64,000 bases of DNA, from the NCBI RefSeq assembly GCF_030272615.1, contig NC_081410.1, positions 142,072,849 to 142,136,848 of the forward strand, in the 5' to 3' direction. Position 1 is the first letter of the stretch, and each line of letters begins with the position of its first letter. The position numbers and the translations under genes were made by a program. Shown here piece by piece: positions 32,882-46,077 of the stretch. This DNA comes from Cryptomeria japonica (lineage: Eukaryota > Streptophyta > Pinopsida > Cupressales > Cupressaceae). Under the pieces are notes generated by a model. It did no database searches, had not been told where the DNA came from, and saw only the letters and a list, made by a program, of their open reading frames with translations.

Positions 32882-34220
32882 TGTAGCAGTGTAAATTGTA
32901 ACCTTGTATAATTTGTACCACTTTTTGTGCTCCTGCCTTAGTGTGACCCATTTTAACTCTCATCCAAGCCTATTTTTGGTCTTTCACCTCAAAAATGGTG
33001 TCATTTTTTCACATGGTGGTTTGAACCTTTTTCTTGGGATATGTAAACCCTATCTATAGCTTGTTCATTGTGTTTTGGGTTAAGAAAACTAGGACAATGG
33101 CACCTGAGGCAGCCTTGTCCTCCCAAACTGGGCCAATTTTGAATATCGCAATGCATGTTTCCCACTCATTAGTTTTAGATCATTGTGTCTCAATTTGACC
33201 ATTAGATGTCAACCTAATTAGGGAAATACCTTGAGAACCCTATATAAGAGCATTCCTCTAATTAATTTTTACATCCACAATTTTATCATCACAAACATTT
33301 GTTATCAAGCACTATCATCATCAAGCATTCATTGAGTATCAAGGTGACATTTTATCCTACTATATTCTTCAAGATCTAGAAACTATGAAGTAGCAAATTG
33401 CTTTAATCTTCATCCAAGCACGTGTTTATGATTAGGTCATTCATGTCTTGTCATATTATGTCATGTTATTACATCAACACTTGTGATCACATTCAAAGAG
33501 CATTGCATCATCAACCTAAAATCATCTACAACAAATCTGAGGTATAACATTCAACATTTACTTCAATATTTCAATTCATTTTCAAGGATTATTTCCAAAC
33601 ATTGGGTTTGACTTAGGTAAACCCATATTCCCAACACTTTTCTCTCTTTCATAGGTATGAGTAATAGGTTTAGGAGTTATAAATATAGAATTAGGCTGAG
33701 TAGATAGAAACAATAAGATCCAATTTTTGCAGGCACGAAAAGAAAAGGATAGGGTCACTCCACACTCCTTTGTTTAAAAAAATTATTGCAAAGGTTCTGG
33801 GGTAGATTCAAAGCAGGATCATGGTTTTTGAAAGATAAAGTTCATTCACATTCAACATTTCAAGGACAAGGTCATTCAAAGCTCCATTAACTCTCTTTTT
33901 TACGATCAAATTCCATTCAAAAGTTTCATTCATCTTCCTTATCTTAGATCTATGATTACAACTTCGTATCAAATTAGAAACTACCTGTTCATGTTCATTT
34001 ATGTCAATTTTCCATCTTTATCCCTAGATCTAGCTTTCAACTTTCATGTTTTCAGTATACAATTCAAATTCACAAAGGGATCCATCTAAAATCAATCAAC
34101 ATTCATCCCTTGGAGGTGAATCTATTAATTTCATCTCTTTAAATGTGAGAATTTGTGTTAAATAGGTTGATTCCTTATTTATGTGGCTAAAGTAGTGAAT
34201 CCCTATTTCACCACCTCACA
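32882..34220 (+). repeat. 5' LTR of TGTAGC Gypsy-type element
   Basis: Starts TGTAGCAGTG and ends CACCTCACA. TATATAAG at 33241-33248 gives the promoter. Shares with 37480-37780 the phrases TGTGACCCATTTTAACTCTC and GCATGTTTCCC, and with 61372-62401 the whole remainder. Confidence 0.88.
33241..33248 (+). promoter_or_regulatory. TATA box of Gypsy 5' LTR
   Basis: TATATAAG preceded by GAGAACCC. The same box is at 61429-61436 in the 3' LTR. Confidence 0.5.
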
Positions 34221-34223
34221 TTT

Positions 34224-34238
34224 TGGTGAACCTGATGC
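34224..34238 (+). other. Probable primer-binding site
   Basis: TGGTGAACCTGATGC lies three bases after the LTR end. It is not an iMet-type PBS; the matching tRNA was not determined. Confidence 0.5.
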
Positions 34239-34369
34239 TTTTAACATCTTTCATATTTTTGATTGGGTGTTTTCATATTTTATTTTTCATAATGGAATTT
34301 ATAAAATTTGATTAGTTTTATTTTTTACATGTGATTTCATTACTTATTAGTTAATTTTAACAAAATCAT

Positions 34370-35430
34370 GTGTTGGATAATAGCTTCTTTCATTTTATGT
34401 TGCTTGCATTCATTCATATAGCTTTAATGTATTGCCTTATGAGGGTTTCAAATATTTTTCCTTCATTCAAATCATTTTTCAAAGCTTTCATACACATTTC
34501 ATGTTTCTCTATGATGATATTCTTAAAGAGATTAATGGAATATTTGGGCTTCATAAAAGCTTAGGTAGATATTTCAAATGAAACCCTAACTAATCTTACA
34601 GAGGATATTGAAATGAATCATACCTCTCCTAGAGTATCTTTTGTTTAAGAGGAAAGAATCAATACTCCTATAAATGATCACTCCAATTGAGATGCAACAT
34701 TAAAGAGTAACATTGAACCATCCTCTTCTCACAAAGATACTTTGGTACAAGAGAGACAAAATAAACACGTTAATCTTAGGACATATATCATTCTATATCC
34801 TCCTTATTCCCTTAAATCTTATCTTAATCACCAAAATATTTTAAGGCAAGTTGATGATATGCATTTCATTCATGACCTATCTCCTAGCATAACATTGAAC
34901 AAAGATGAAGATTTAGCTTATGAGAATACTTTTTGCCAACCTTTAAAGTGGATAGGAATAGTAGTGATAGGAATGAGAATCTTCCTACAAATGATATTCC
35001 TTCCTTATCTATTCAACCCTTTGTCCCTTCAACATGTCCTTACACAACAAATTATAAAGAAGTCTATGATGAAAGTCCTTCTCCTTCACAATTGAGAATA
35101 TGTATGAGGTTGGCTCACAATACACTAGAGAAGGTGTAGGATTTCCTCCTTATTCTTACCAATCCTTATACCAAAAGAACAAAACCCTAATCCTCCTATC
35201 CAACAAGAGAAAAAAGTTCTTTCCATAGTAGAGAAAGTCTTTTGGCACCTTATAAAAACTGAACAAATATCCTTACCTCCTAAAAATAGAAAAAACACAC
35301 TTAAATCAAGGGATCTCACTAAATATTATATTTTTTATCATATGTATGGTCTTATTATTGATGATTGCATGGAATTCAAAAGACATGTTCAAACACTTGA
35401 TGTTATAACATTTTATATGTAAATATTTCA
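34370..35430 (+). pseudogene. Decayed gag-like internal region
   Basis: Short frames only. Near 35325-35415 the text reads FYHMYGLIIDDCMEFKRHVQ, which aligns with the CQFHHHLGHDTEKCFALKGK motif of the gag at 1-3165, although most zinc ligands are lost. Frames at 34742-35095 and 34933-35139 lie upstream of this trace and may be gag remnants. Confidence is low beyond the knuckle-like region. Confidence 0.45.
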
Positions 35431-37426
<1,996 letters not shown>

Positions 37427-37462
37427 CTTTACCATGAGCATATGCATAGGCTCATACTCTCG

Positions 37463-37479
37463 CTAAAGTGGGGGCTAAA
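37463..37479 (+). other. Polypurine tract before Gypsy 3' LTR
   Basis: CTAAAGTGGGGGCTAAA precedes TGTAGC, the same as at 3901-3917 with one change. Confidence 0.75.
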
Positions 37480-37780
37480 TGTAGCATCATAAATTGTAAC
37501 CCTATATAATTTACATTAATTTTTGTGCCCCTACCTCAGTGTGACCCATTTTAACTCTCATCCAAGCCCATTTCAAAGATTTCACCTCAAAATTAATGTC
37601 ATATGTTCACATGGTGATTTGAACCTTTGTATTGGGCTATGTGCAACTAATCTTTGGACTGTTCACTATGTTCTGGGTGGATATTGGTGCTTGGGGCACC
37701 ATTTTCCTCTTGAACTAGGCCCAAATTTAAATATCTCGGTGCATGTTTCCCGCCCATTGGTTTCAAATAGCAATGTATCA
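37480..37780 (+). repeat. Gypsy 3' LTR, left part (before the LINE insertion)
   Basis: Homologous to 32882 to about 33195 of the 5' LTR. It stops at the LINE target duplication AATGTATCA (37772-37780). Confidence 0.9.
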
Positions 37781-37794
37781 AGAGTATCATTAAG

Positions 37795-39266
37795 ATGGAG
37801 CGGCAAGGGGAGCGACGAGTGGGAAAATCAAATTTCAAACCTGGGAATGGCAGATTTCTTGGGGATGGCAGTCTTTCTGCGGGTGGAGCTGGCAATTAGG
37901 CTGGTTTCCAGGCCTCTCAGGGTACTGAAGGGGACAAGGAGACAGTCAAATCGATGGAAGACAAAGATTCCAAAAACAGGGACCCACATGATAAAGGTAA
38001 GGAAAAAAAATGGTCATCGCTTTTTGGAGTGAGGCCCCTGGTGAAATATGGGCTTCTGGAAGTTAAAAATATATCTGATCCCGTGACAGGGGTTGTTGCT
38101 ATTTCTATTCCGGATAAGCTGGTTGATCTCACTATGTCTGGATTAGCTATGACCTTAGTTGGAAGGTTTGCTAGTTTTAGGCCTAACATTGATGTTGTTA
38201 GGAATTTTATAAGGATGAAATGGGTTCTCAAAGGTCAAGTGGATGTGGCAGCTTTGCCTAGGATTTTTTTACCTTTGCTTTTAATACCGAAGAAGACATG
38301 AATAAAGCTCTATGTGAAGGGCCATGGATGTTCGCCAAGTTAACCTTGGCTTTACAGAAATAGGCTCCAAACCTTTCTCTTGACGAGTCCTTTTTTGTGT
38401 CGACGCCTGTGTGGATGCATCTCCCTGGCCTTCCGCTGGAGTTCTGGAATGAGGAAGTCTTTAAAGGGATAGCGAGTTCATTTGGAGAACTTCTCTTGAT
38501 CGACTCGATGACTGCAGCAAAATCAAGGTTGGTTTTTGCCCGTATCTATGTTAATGTTAATCAAATGACGGATATGTCTCAATCAATTGAGATTATATCT
38601 AAATTGGGGAAATGGACCCAAGTGATTGAATATGAATCTCTCCCATTTGCTTGTTTTAATTGTAAAAAGTCGAGTCATTGGGCGAAATCTTGCCCGCTCA
38701 AGAAGAGTAAGAGTGGTAAGAGTGATAGTAGTTCGAAGCAGAAATGGCAAATGAAAGGGAAGAGAGAAGATCCATCTGCAAAATGTGTTCCTGATAAGGA
38801 AGTTATTGAGTTGGAAAATGAGGAAAAGAAGGATATGAACATAAATAATGAAAAATGTGTTTGTGCCTGCTCTAACAATCAAATAGAAAGCATCAAAGAG
38901 GAAGAGCAAAGGATAGATGTAAATGCTCAAAAATATGATTCAGAGGACCAGAACAGAGGGCCTATCATTCAGGATAAAGTTGATGAGAGTTCCAATGATG
39001 ATGCATCTTCCTCATCTAATACAAAAGAAAATGGGGGAGACTTTAATGAAGCACATGACTATAACATTTCAGATTTTGAGCCTTTTTTGTTATTAACCAA
39101 TGGAAGCCCCAAGCCAACTCAATGCTTTCTAATAGTTTGGAAATGATGGCTCTGGAGGGAAATATTAGGATTCGCAGTACTAAAGAAGGCAAATCAAATA
39201 ATGGAAGACCCAATGGAGGTATTTCAAGTAGAATCAAGAGTAAGAAAATGGTAGATGTTGGAAGCT
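37795..39266 (+). pseudogene. LINE ORF1 (DUF4283-like nucleic-acid-binding protein)
   Basis: ATG at 37795 is in frame with the open frame 37954-38301; a stop after GGAGN and a later frameshift near 38270 interrupt it. Text across the shift (NTEEDMNKALCEGPWMF) and TPVWMHLPGLPLEFWNEEV (38400-38460) are typical of DUF4283 proteins of plant L1 elements. The CCHC knuckle CFNCKKSSHWAKSC starts at 38651. The C-terminal half is charged and low-complexity. A second frameshift near 39110 leads to a basic tail ending near 39266. Function in the family: binds LINE RNA as part of the RNP. Confidence 0.85.
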
Positions 39267-39381
39267 AAAACAAAAAGACGGGGAGACCTTCTCTAAAAAA
39301 TCAAAGGGAACAGAAAAGTTGGAAGAATCGTGCTGATGGAACACAGAGCTCCATCGCGTCAGCCTTATCACCGGTTAAAGT

Positions 39382-41369
39382 ATGAAGACAATTTCACGGA
39401 ATATAAGAGGGCTGAATGCCCCCCATAAGTAGGATGTGTTACATAATATTATAAGAGATCATAAACTGGATGTTGTCCTTGTTCAGGAAACTAAGATGTG
39501 TAAGGATAAAGAGGAAAGGATTAGAATATTCAAAAATAATGGAGTTATTAGAACCAGTTCGGAGGGTGCCTCTGGAGGAAGAATGAGTTTTTGTAACCAA
39601 AATACTATTATAGGGAAGGAAATCATTTTAGAAGTTAATAGGACCTCAGTTCTTCTCGAGCATATTAAGGATAACTTTGTTTGGGTTATCACTAATGTCT
39701 ATGCGCCTAACTCTAAAGCTAGGAGATCTAAATATTGGAGGAGCCTTGCTGAAGACAAACTAAATTTTGCTGATAAAAGCTGGATAATAATGGGAGATTT
39801 CAATACACCTCTTAAAGAGGATGAAAAGATGGGAGGCCTTCCTTTGCAGCTGGAGGGAAGACAAGGTCTTATGGATTTTATTAATGATCAAGCTCTAATG
39901 GATGTGTATCTCCAAGGGATTAATTATACCTGGACCAATCGCAGAACTGGATTTGATCTTATTCAAGTAAGGTTGGATAGATCCCCAATTTCTCCTGATT
40001 GGTTTTCTAAGTATAGTTGCTCTTTGGCATCAATTATTAAGATTGGATCTAATCATTACCCTATTTATTTTAGTGCTAATTCTTTTTCAGCTAAGAGAAA
40101 TTTCCCTTTTAGATTTGAAAAACTGTGGTTATCCCACCCATCTTTGGAAGTTCGTGTTGCTGATTGGTGGAATTCTGAGGTTGAGAGAATGGCTTTATTC
40201 AGAATAGCCAAAAAGATCAACATAATAAAGGCCAAAATCAAAATATGGAACAAAGAGATATTTGGTGATATCTTCAAAAGCACAACCCAAATTAAGACTG
40301 AAATTAAGGAAGTCCAAGATAAAATCCAAGAGGAAGGGCTTTCAGAGGACTTGAGATCTGTTGAAAATGGGTTGTTGTCTAAATACCACACAATTATCTT
40401 TAATGAAGAGACTTTTTGGAGACAAAGATCAAGAGCCTTGTATTTGAAGGAAGGTGATAAAAACACCCGATTTTTCAACTTGACATCTCTAAAGCATAGG
40501 GCGCTTATCAAGATTTCCAGGTTATCTTGTAATAGGGGGATTTTATCAGATGAAAATGATATAAGAAAGGAAGCTTTGGATTTTTTCAGCAATCTTTTGG
40601 GAGAGGTGGATGATCTAGATTTCAGAAATCAAGACCTTCTTGTGCAGGCTATCCCTCCCATTTTGAATGAGGATGACAACAAAAATCTCTCTCGGATACC
40701 TTCTATTCAGGAAATAAAAAAGGTAGTGTTTTCTTTTTAGGGAGATAAGTCTCTTGGTCCGGATGGACTTCCAATGTTCTTCTTCCAATCCTTCTGGCAT
40801 ATTGTGGAGACTGATATCTGTAATGGAGTTAAAGAATTCTTTGGTTCAAGGAGGCTTTTAAAATAATTGAATGCGACCTTCATCGTTCTTATTCTGAAGA
40901 TTTCTAGAGCTGACTCTCTTAATAAGTTTAGACCTATTAGTCTTTGTAATTCTGTTTACAATATTATGTCTAAGGTTCTTACTTCTAGAATACTGGATAT
41001 TCTTCCCATAATTATTTCAGCTTAGCAAAATCGTTTTGTCCCTGGTAGATAGATTCTGGATTCCAATATTTCAGTTCATGAAAATATTCACTCTCTAACG
41101 GCTACTAAAAATCAGGTTTTTTTCTTAAGTTGGATATGTCAAAAGCATATGATAGAGTGAATTGGCAATTCCTTTTCAGAATTATGAAAGCTTTTGGGTT
41201 TGGGGAAAAAGTGGTTTAGCTTTGCTCCCAGTTGATGGAAACTTCCTCCTCTATAGTTATTGTTAATGGATCCCCTTCCAGTTTCTTCAAAAGCTCTAGA
41301 TGTTTAAGACAGGGGGATCCCATCTCCCCTATCTTGTTTACTATTTCAGCTGAAAGTTTGGGTAGATTT
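39382..41369 (+). pseudogene. LINE ORF2, part 1: endonuclease and N-terminal RT
   Basis: Probable start MKTISRNIRGLNAPHK at 39382. The endonuclease domain shows VVLVQETK, WIIMGDFNTPL and a SNHYPIYF box (the usual SDHxP with N for D). A long open frame runs 39436-40740, then TAG. RT blocks follow in broken frames: GPDGLPMFFFQ, FRPISLCN, a segment equivalent to KLDMSKAYDRVNW (41128-41165), and [11 protein letters not shown] near 41310. The frame is cut at 41369 by an LTR element and continues at 46078. Confidence 0.88.
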
Positions 41370-42195
41370 TGTTGGCATATGCACACTCCAATGAGACATT
41401 GTAGGTGATTGAAGGTTTTTTCATTGATGGCAACCTTGCAATCCTATGACATCGGCAAGGCATTCCACCGGCACTAGCAAGATTAGACTCTACACCAGCA
41501 CTCAGACCACCGGCACTGGCAGTGAAAGGAAGCATACTGGCACAAAAGCCGCCAAGATTTTTGTTGTAATATATTTTGTTTATTATTGTAAAATCATTAT
41601 AAGCCGACTTGGTAACATTGTAAAATGACTCATATATATAAGAGATCATTGTACAACAATCATGAAAAGGATATAGGAATGTAATTAGGCGAAATAAGGT
41701 AGACCTATTATGAGAATTATAGGTTAAGGGTTTATGTAAGAAGCAGAGCAGAAACCAGTACTGGATCTGACATTATAGATGCTATTTTGAAGCAGTACAA
41801 GACACTGGATTTATATAATCCATTTTGTAAGTCAGTGAGACTTCCTATTTTGTATTTGAGCAGTGAGCTCTAGGCACTTGGCCTTCCTGCATGTGCATGC
41901 CCCTCTTGTAGCAGTAATATTCTCTTATTGGCCAGTAAGCAAATATTGTGGGTCACAAATCCCACCGAGGTTTTTCCCACATCGGGTTTCCTCGTTAAAA
42001 TATTGTGTTATGGTGTGTTTTTCATGTGGTTGCTTTTGTCTTTGTTTATTGCATTACTTTCTATTTAGCAGTACACAGTATTAATATGCTCTACATGTTT
42101 TAAGTTAATAAAATCTTATAACTGGTTAGATACTGATTCACGATTCACCCCCCCCCCCCCCCCCCCCCCTCTCAATATCTGTGGGAATCCTAACA
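41370..42195 (+). repeat. 5' LTR of 4.7-kb non-autonomous element
   Basis: 826 bases. Contains several ACCGGCA segments near its start (U3) and CCCACCGAGGTTTTTCCC near 41960. A run of 22 C's at 42148-42169 corresponds to only seven C's in the 3' LTR. Confidence 0.92.
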
Positions 42196-42197
42196 AT

Positions 42198-42209
42198 TGG
42201 TATCAGAGC
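42198..42209 (+). other. Primer-binding site (tRNA-iMet)
   Basis: Perfect TGGTATCAGAGC two bases after the LTR end. Confidence 0.92.
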
Positions 42210-42266
42210 CTGGTCCTCTATTTTCAGAAGCCTAACAGCTTGAGGAAGATCTTGACACTGGTAGAG

Positions 42267-43354
42267 ATGGAAAACTTGATGAAGCAACTTGAAGGAGCTC
42301 TCTCAGATTATGATACAGAAAAATTGAAAAATGTCAAGAAAATCTTAGTATTTCAAGAAACAAGAGAAGATAACTTTGTGAAAAGATGCAAAATGAGAAT
42401 GATGAAAAAGAAACTCTTAATGATATGATAAACAAGCTGAAACAAGAGAACATGACAACAAAGAATGAGATGCAGGATATGACTATGAGATTTTGTAAAG
42501 AAATTGAAGATAGAAAGAAGAATGAAGAAGATTTGACTAGAAGACTAAGTGATGCGGCAAATGAAAACACAAGACTTAGCTATAAAAATGATTTGTTGAA
42601 GACAGATCTAATGCACACACAGAATGACTCAAATGAACTAATGAGGCAGAAAGAAGTCTTAGAAAGAGAACTAAATACTGCAAATCAACATAAAGAGAAA
42701 TTCAAGAAAAGCTTAGAAGAACTTGGTAACTTGCTGAAGAATCAAAAACCTAAAGGTGACACTTGTGGAATTGGCTTTGAAGTTGGTGGAAGCTCGAGTA
42801 CTGCAAACACACAGGATCATAGCAAACCGGTAAGACAACCTACTGCTTATAAATTCAATGGCAAATGCTTTAACTGTAACAAGTATGGTCATAGAGCAAA
42901 TCAATGTAGATCTAGAAATTATCAGAATACCAATGCACCCACCGGTCAATGTTCAAATTGCAACAAAGTTGGTCATAACTCTGAGAATTGCAGAATGAAT
43001 GTGAGATGTTATGTTTGTGGAAGATTTGGACACTTATCTAATCAATGTAGAACACAAACTGGCATAGGTTATGGAAAGGCTATTAAGAAAAATAATGTGA
43101 CTTGTTATGCTTGTAACAAGATTGGACATATTGCAAAATTCTACAGAAGTAAGGCACCACCGGTAGACAACAAAGGTTCTAGTTTGAAAGGAAAAGAAAA
43201 GGTTGAAGAAGTTAAGCAAGAATTATCAAAACAATGGATCAGGAAATCAGAACTGAATGGTGTTGGGAATACTCCTCCACCGGTAGAACCAAGCAACACT
43301 CCACCGGCAGAACAAAGTAGCACTCCACCGGCAGGAGTCTCTTCATCAAATTGA
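42267..43354 (+). pseudogene. ORF1: coiled-coil protein with four zinc knuckles
   Basis: Start at ATG 42267 (MENLMKQLEGALSDYD), with one frameshift near 42380 into the open frame 42386-43354. A long Lys/Glu/Asn-rich helical region is followed by knuckles at 42866 (CFNCNKYGHRANQC), 42950, 43007 and 43103 (last Cys replaced by Tyr). The tail is Pro/Ser-rich (PPPVEPSNTPPAEQ) and ends SSSN, like ORF1 of the 7.3-kb element. Only the frameshift disables it. A single CCHC array without a capsid fold is unusual for a Gag; RNA binding is the likely role (inference). Confidence 0.82.
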
Positions 43355-43655
43355 AGAAATTTCTTTGAGGGTTTGGTAATCAATGAGATATATGCTATTA
43401 TTCCCTCGGTTAATGGTGAAAGTTGAAATTACTTCTGTACCGACAGATATGTTAAGTGATTACTTAACTGGCAAGCATTAAATGTGGTAGATGGCAAATT
43501 GACATTATAAATTTGTGATTTTGGCTCCATTTCACTTCACCGAGCATTCAAACATTCGAAGAGCGCAAAATTTCCAGAGCTAAGGCATTTCGAGCAAAGA
43601 GGCAAGACATTTCAACAATCAATCTTTCCAAAGGCAGAAAAAGGTATTTATAATC

Positions 43656-45070
43656 ATGGCATCCTCCTCTGTACCTGAATTCATAGAAAACCCTACTGTA
43701 GTCGAGGTAATCTAACGCCCTAGGCCCGTTTTTCAGTTAGTTCTTGAGATAGCTAAAAAGGATGATAATGTTGGTGCATTTTCCCAAATCCCAAAAGGAG
43801 TTGCTTTTGCAGAAGACCCTATAATTTATATCCATTGCCATATAGAAGAATTAGGAGATGAAGAAATCAAAAACATGTACAAGACTGTCATATGTCATGA
43901 CTCCGGAAATGTAAAACCTGAACACAAAATTGTTGAAACCCTAGGATTCACTGAGATCCTCTGCATTCCACAATTTCCTAAGGAAGTTATTAGGATAGTA
44001 TTGAGTAGGGTAAATGGTGCATTCTTTTGGCTAGATTCGGTTCATAAAATTACAAAGGAAGCTGTGAAAGTTGTAACAAGGTTACCTTCCACCGGTAACA
44101 GACCAGACAAGACAAAGAAGGTCTCAAATGACCTAGTAACAAATCTAATAGGTGCAACATCTGACAAAAGGTCCTTGAGGGTTAATGATGTAACCGACAT
44201 AAATTGAAGATTCATTAGCATGATTCTAGGTTACAAAGTAACTCATACAAACAGACTTAACTCAGTCTCCAGTTTATGCATAAAAAGTGCACATGATATG
44301 GTAAATGAGAATGTGAAAATTGATGTATGTGAATGGTTAAAGGATGAATTGATCAACAATTTAGGGAAGATCGCAACTTACTTGTATGCTTAATGCTACA
44401 CCTAACCAAACAGGTGCTCGGTATAGGTATCAAGAACCTTGGATTTGACATACCGGTAGGGAAACAATTATTAGACTTGTTCAACAACATGGGTGAAAGC
44501 AAAAAAAAGAATATTGATGAGTATTTTCAAGCACTAAAAGCCAGAATGAACAAAAGAGTCAGACTGTCACAGGAAATTGTTAACAAATACGAAGATGATA
44601 TATGTTTTGTGATTAAAAAGGATGAGATCTAGATGGAAGTAGTTATCCCAAGAACAATTTGGGTTACTGAGATGGGTTATGAGACCGATGATCACATTAT
44701 TGAAACATATGCAAAAGCCCTTCTGGAAGCACCCAAGGAACCTAAGGAAGAGGTATTTGGTAGTGTTGAGACCATTGAAAGCCAAATTCAATCTAAGAAG
44801 AGAGTAAAGAAAGTTGAAGCAACTGTGAGAAGAGGTTCAAGGTAGGCTAAGAATCTGAGATTAAGACTAAGTCCAAGACTGGACTATCTAGCATCCTTGA
44901 GGAAGGAAATATCTGAGGCACTAGTACAAGGACAAAAAACACCGGCAGAGCATATGCAGTACCTCACCGGTACAGTTCAAAGAACAGAGGCAACAATAAA
45001 AGACAATAAGAAGTTTTTGGAAAGCATAAATTTGGTTTTGGCGGATCTTTTTCAAATTGTAACCACCTAG
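43656..45070 (+). pseudogene. ORF2: homologue of the unknown ORF2 of the 7.3-kb element
   Basis: Start MASSSVPEFIENP at 43656; interrupted by stops (near 43711, 44205 and 44632) and frameshifts. Shared blocks with 24365-25858: LSRVNGAFFWLDSVHKITKE, VVTRLPSTGN, LGYKVTHTNRLNSVSS, KARMNKRVRLSQEIV and PRTIWVTEMGYETDDHI. It ends with a helix FLESINLVLADLFQIVTT at 45070. It is about half as long as the other copy and lacks the Glu/Lys repeat. No catalytic motif was found. Confidence 0.75.
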
Positions 45071-45134
45071 TTACAAGGTTGAGACAGAAAACTACAACTC
45101 CATTGACACTTTGACAACCTTTGTCATTGATGCC

Positions 45135-45144
45135 AAAGGGGGAG
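45135..45144 (+). other. Internal polypurine tract copy
   Basis: AAAGGGGGAG about 65 bases after the ORF2 stop and about 145 before the LTR-adjacent tract. The same layout is seen in the 7.3-kb element. Confidence 0.6.
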
Positions 45145-45278
45145 TAGTAGTATGAGAAAATAATCAGCAAAAGACTTATCTTCTTAGGGGGAGCTCACAT
45201 ATTTTTGGTACACAATTTTTGGATTACAAGTTTTGGATACACTTTTTGAATTTTCTCATGAGTGTTTCCATCAATGTC

Positions 45279-45290
45279 AAAAGGGGAGAT
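45279..45290 (+). other. Polypurine tract before 3' LTR
   Basis: AAAAGGGGAGAT-like tract abutting TGTTGGCATATGC. Confidence 0.85.
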
Positions 45291-46077
45291 TGTTGGCATA
45301 TGCACACTCCAATGAGACATTGTAGGTGATTGAAGGTTTTGTCATTGATGGAAACCTTACAATCCTATGACACCGGCAAGGCATTCCACCGGCACTAGCA
45401 AGATCAGACTCTACACCGACACTTAGACCACCGACACCGACAATGAAAGGAAGCATAACGACACAAAAGCCGACATGATTTTTGTTGTAATATATTTTGA
45501 TTATAAGCCAACTTGGTAACATTGTAAAATGACTCATATATATAAGAGATCATTGTAGAACAATCATGAAAAGGATAGAGGAATGTAATTAGGTGAAATA
45601 ACATAGACCTATTATGCGAATTATAGGTTAAGGGTTTATGTAAGAAGAAGAGCAAAAACTGGTACTGGATTTGGCATTATAGATGCTATTTTGAAGCAGT
45701 ACAAGACACTGGATTTATATAATCCATTTTGTAAGTCAGTGAGACTTCCTATTTTGTAATTGAGCAGTGAGCTCTAGGCACTTGGCCTTCCTGCATGTGC
45801 AGGCCCCTCTTGTAGCAGTAATATTCTCTTATTGGCCAGTAAGCGAATATTGTGGATCACAAATCCCACCGAGGTTTTTCCCACGCTGGGTTTCCTCGTT
45901 AAAATATTGTGTTATGGTGTGTTTTTCATGTGGTTGCTTTTGTCTCTGTTTATTGCATTACTTTCTGTTTACCAGTACACATTATTAATATTCTCTACAT
46001 GTTTTAAGTTAATAAAATCTTATAACTAGTCAGATACTGATTCACCCCCCCTCTCAGTATCTGTGGGAATCCTAACA
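45291..46077 (+). repeat. 3' LTR of 4.7-kb non-autonomous element
   Basis: 787 bases. The main differences from the 5' LTR are a small indel near the repeated TTGTAAAATCATTATAA region and the shorter C-run. Divergence is a few percent by eye, higher in the ACCGGC-rich part. Confidence 0.92.

Larger units (their letters stand above)
41370..46077 (+). mobile_element. Non-autonomous LTR element (4.7 kb), sister of the 7.3-kb element
   Basis: LTRs 41370-42195 and 45291-46077 start TGTTGGCATATGC and end AATCCTAACA. PBS is TGGTATCAGAGC, and a polypurine tract precedes the second LTR. The interior carries ORF1 (coiled coil plus four knuckles) and ORF2, both homologous in order and motifs to the element at 21185-28522; no pol. 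Flanks GATTT and AAATT do not make a clean 5-bp duplication. The LINE RT text resumes in sense directly after 46077, so the insertion boundary itself is secure. Confidence 0.9.
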
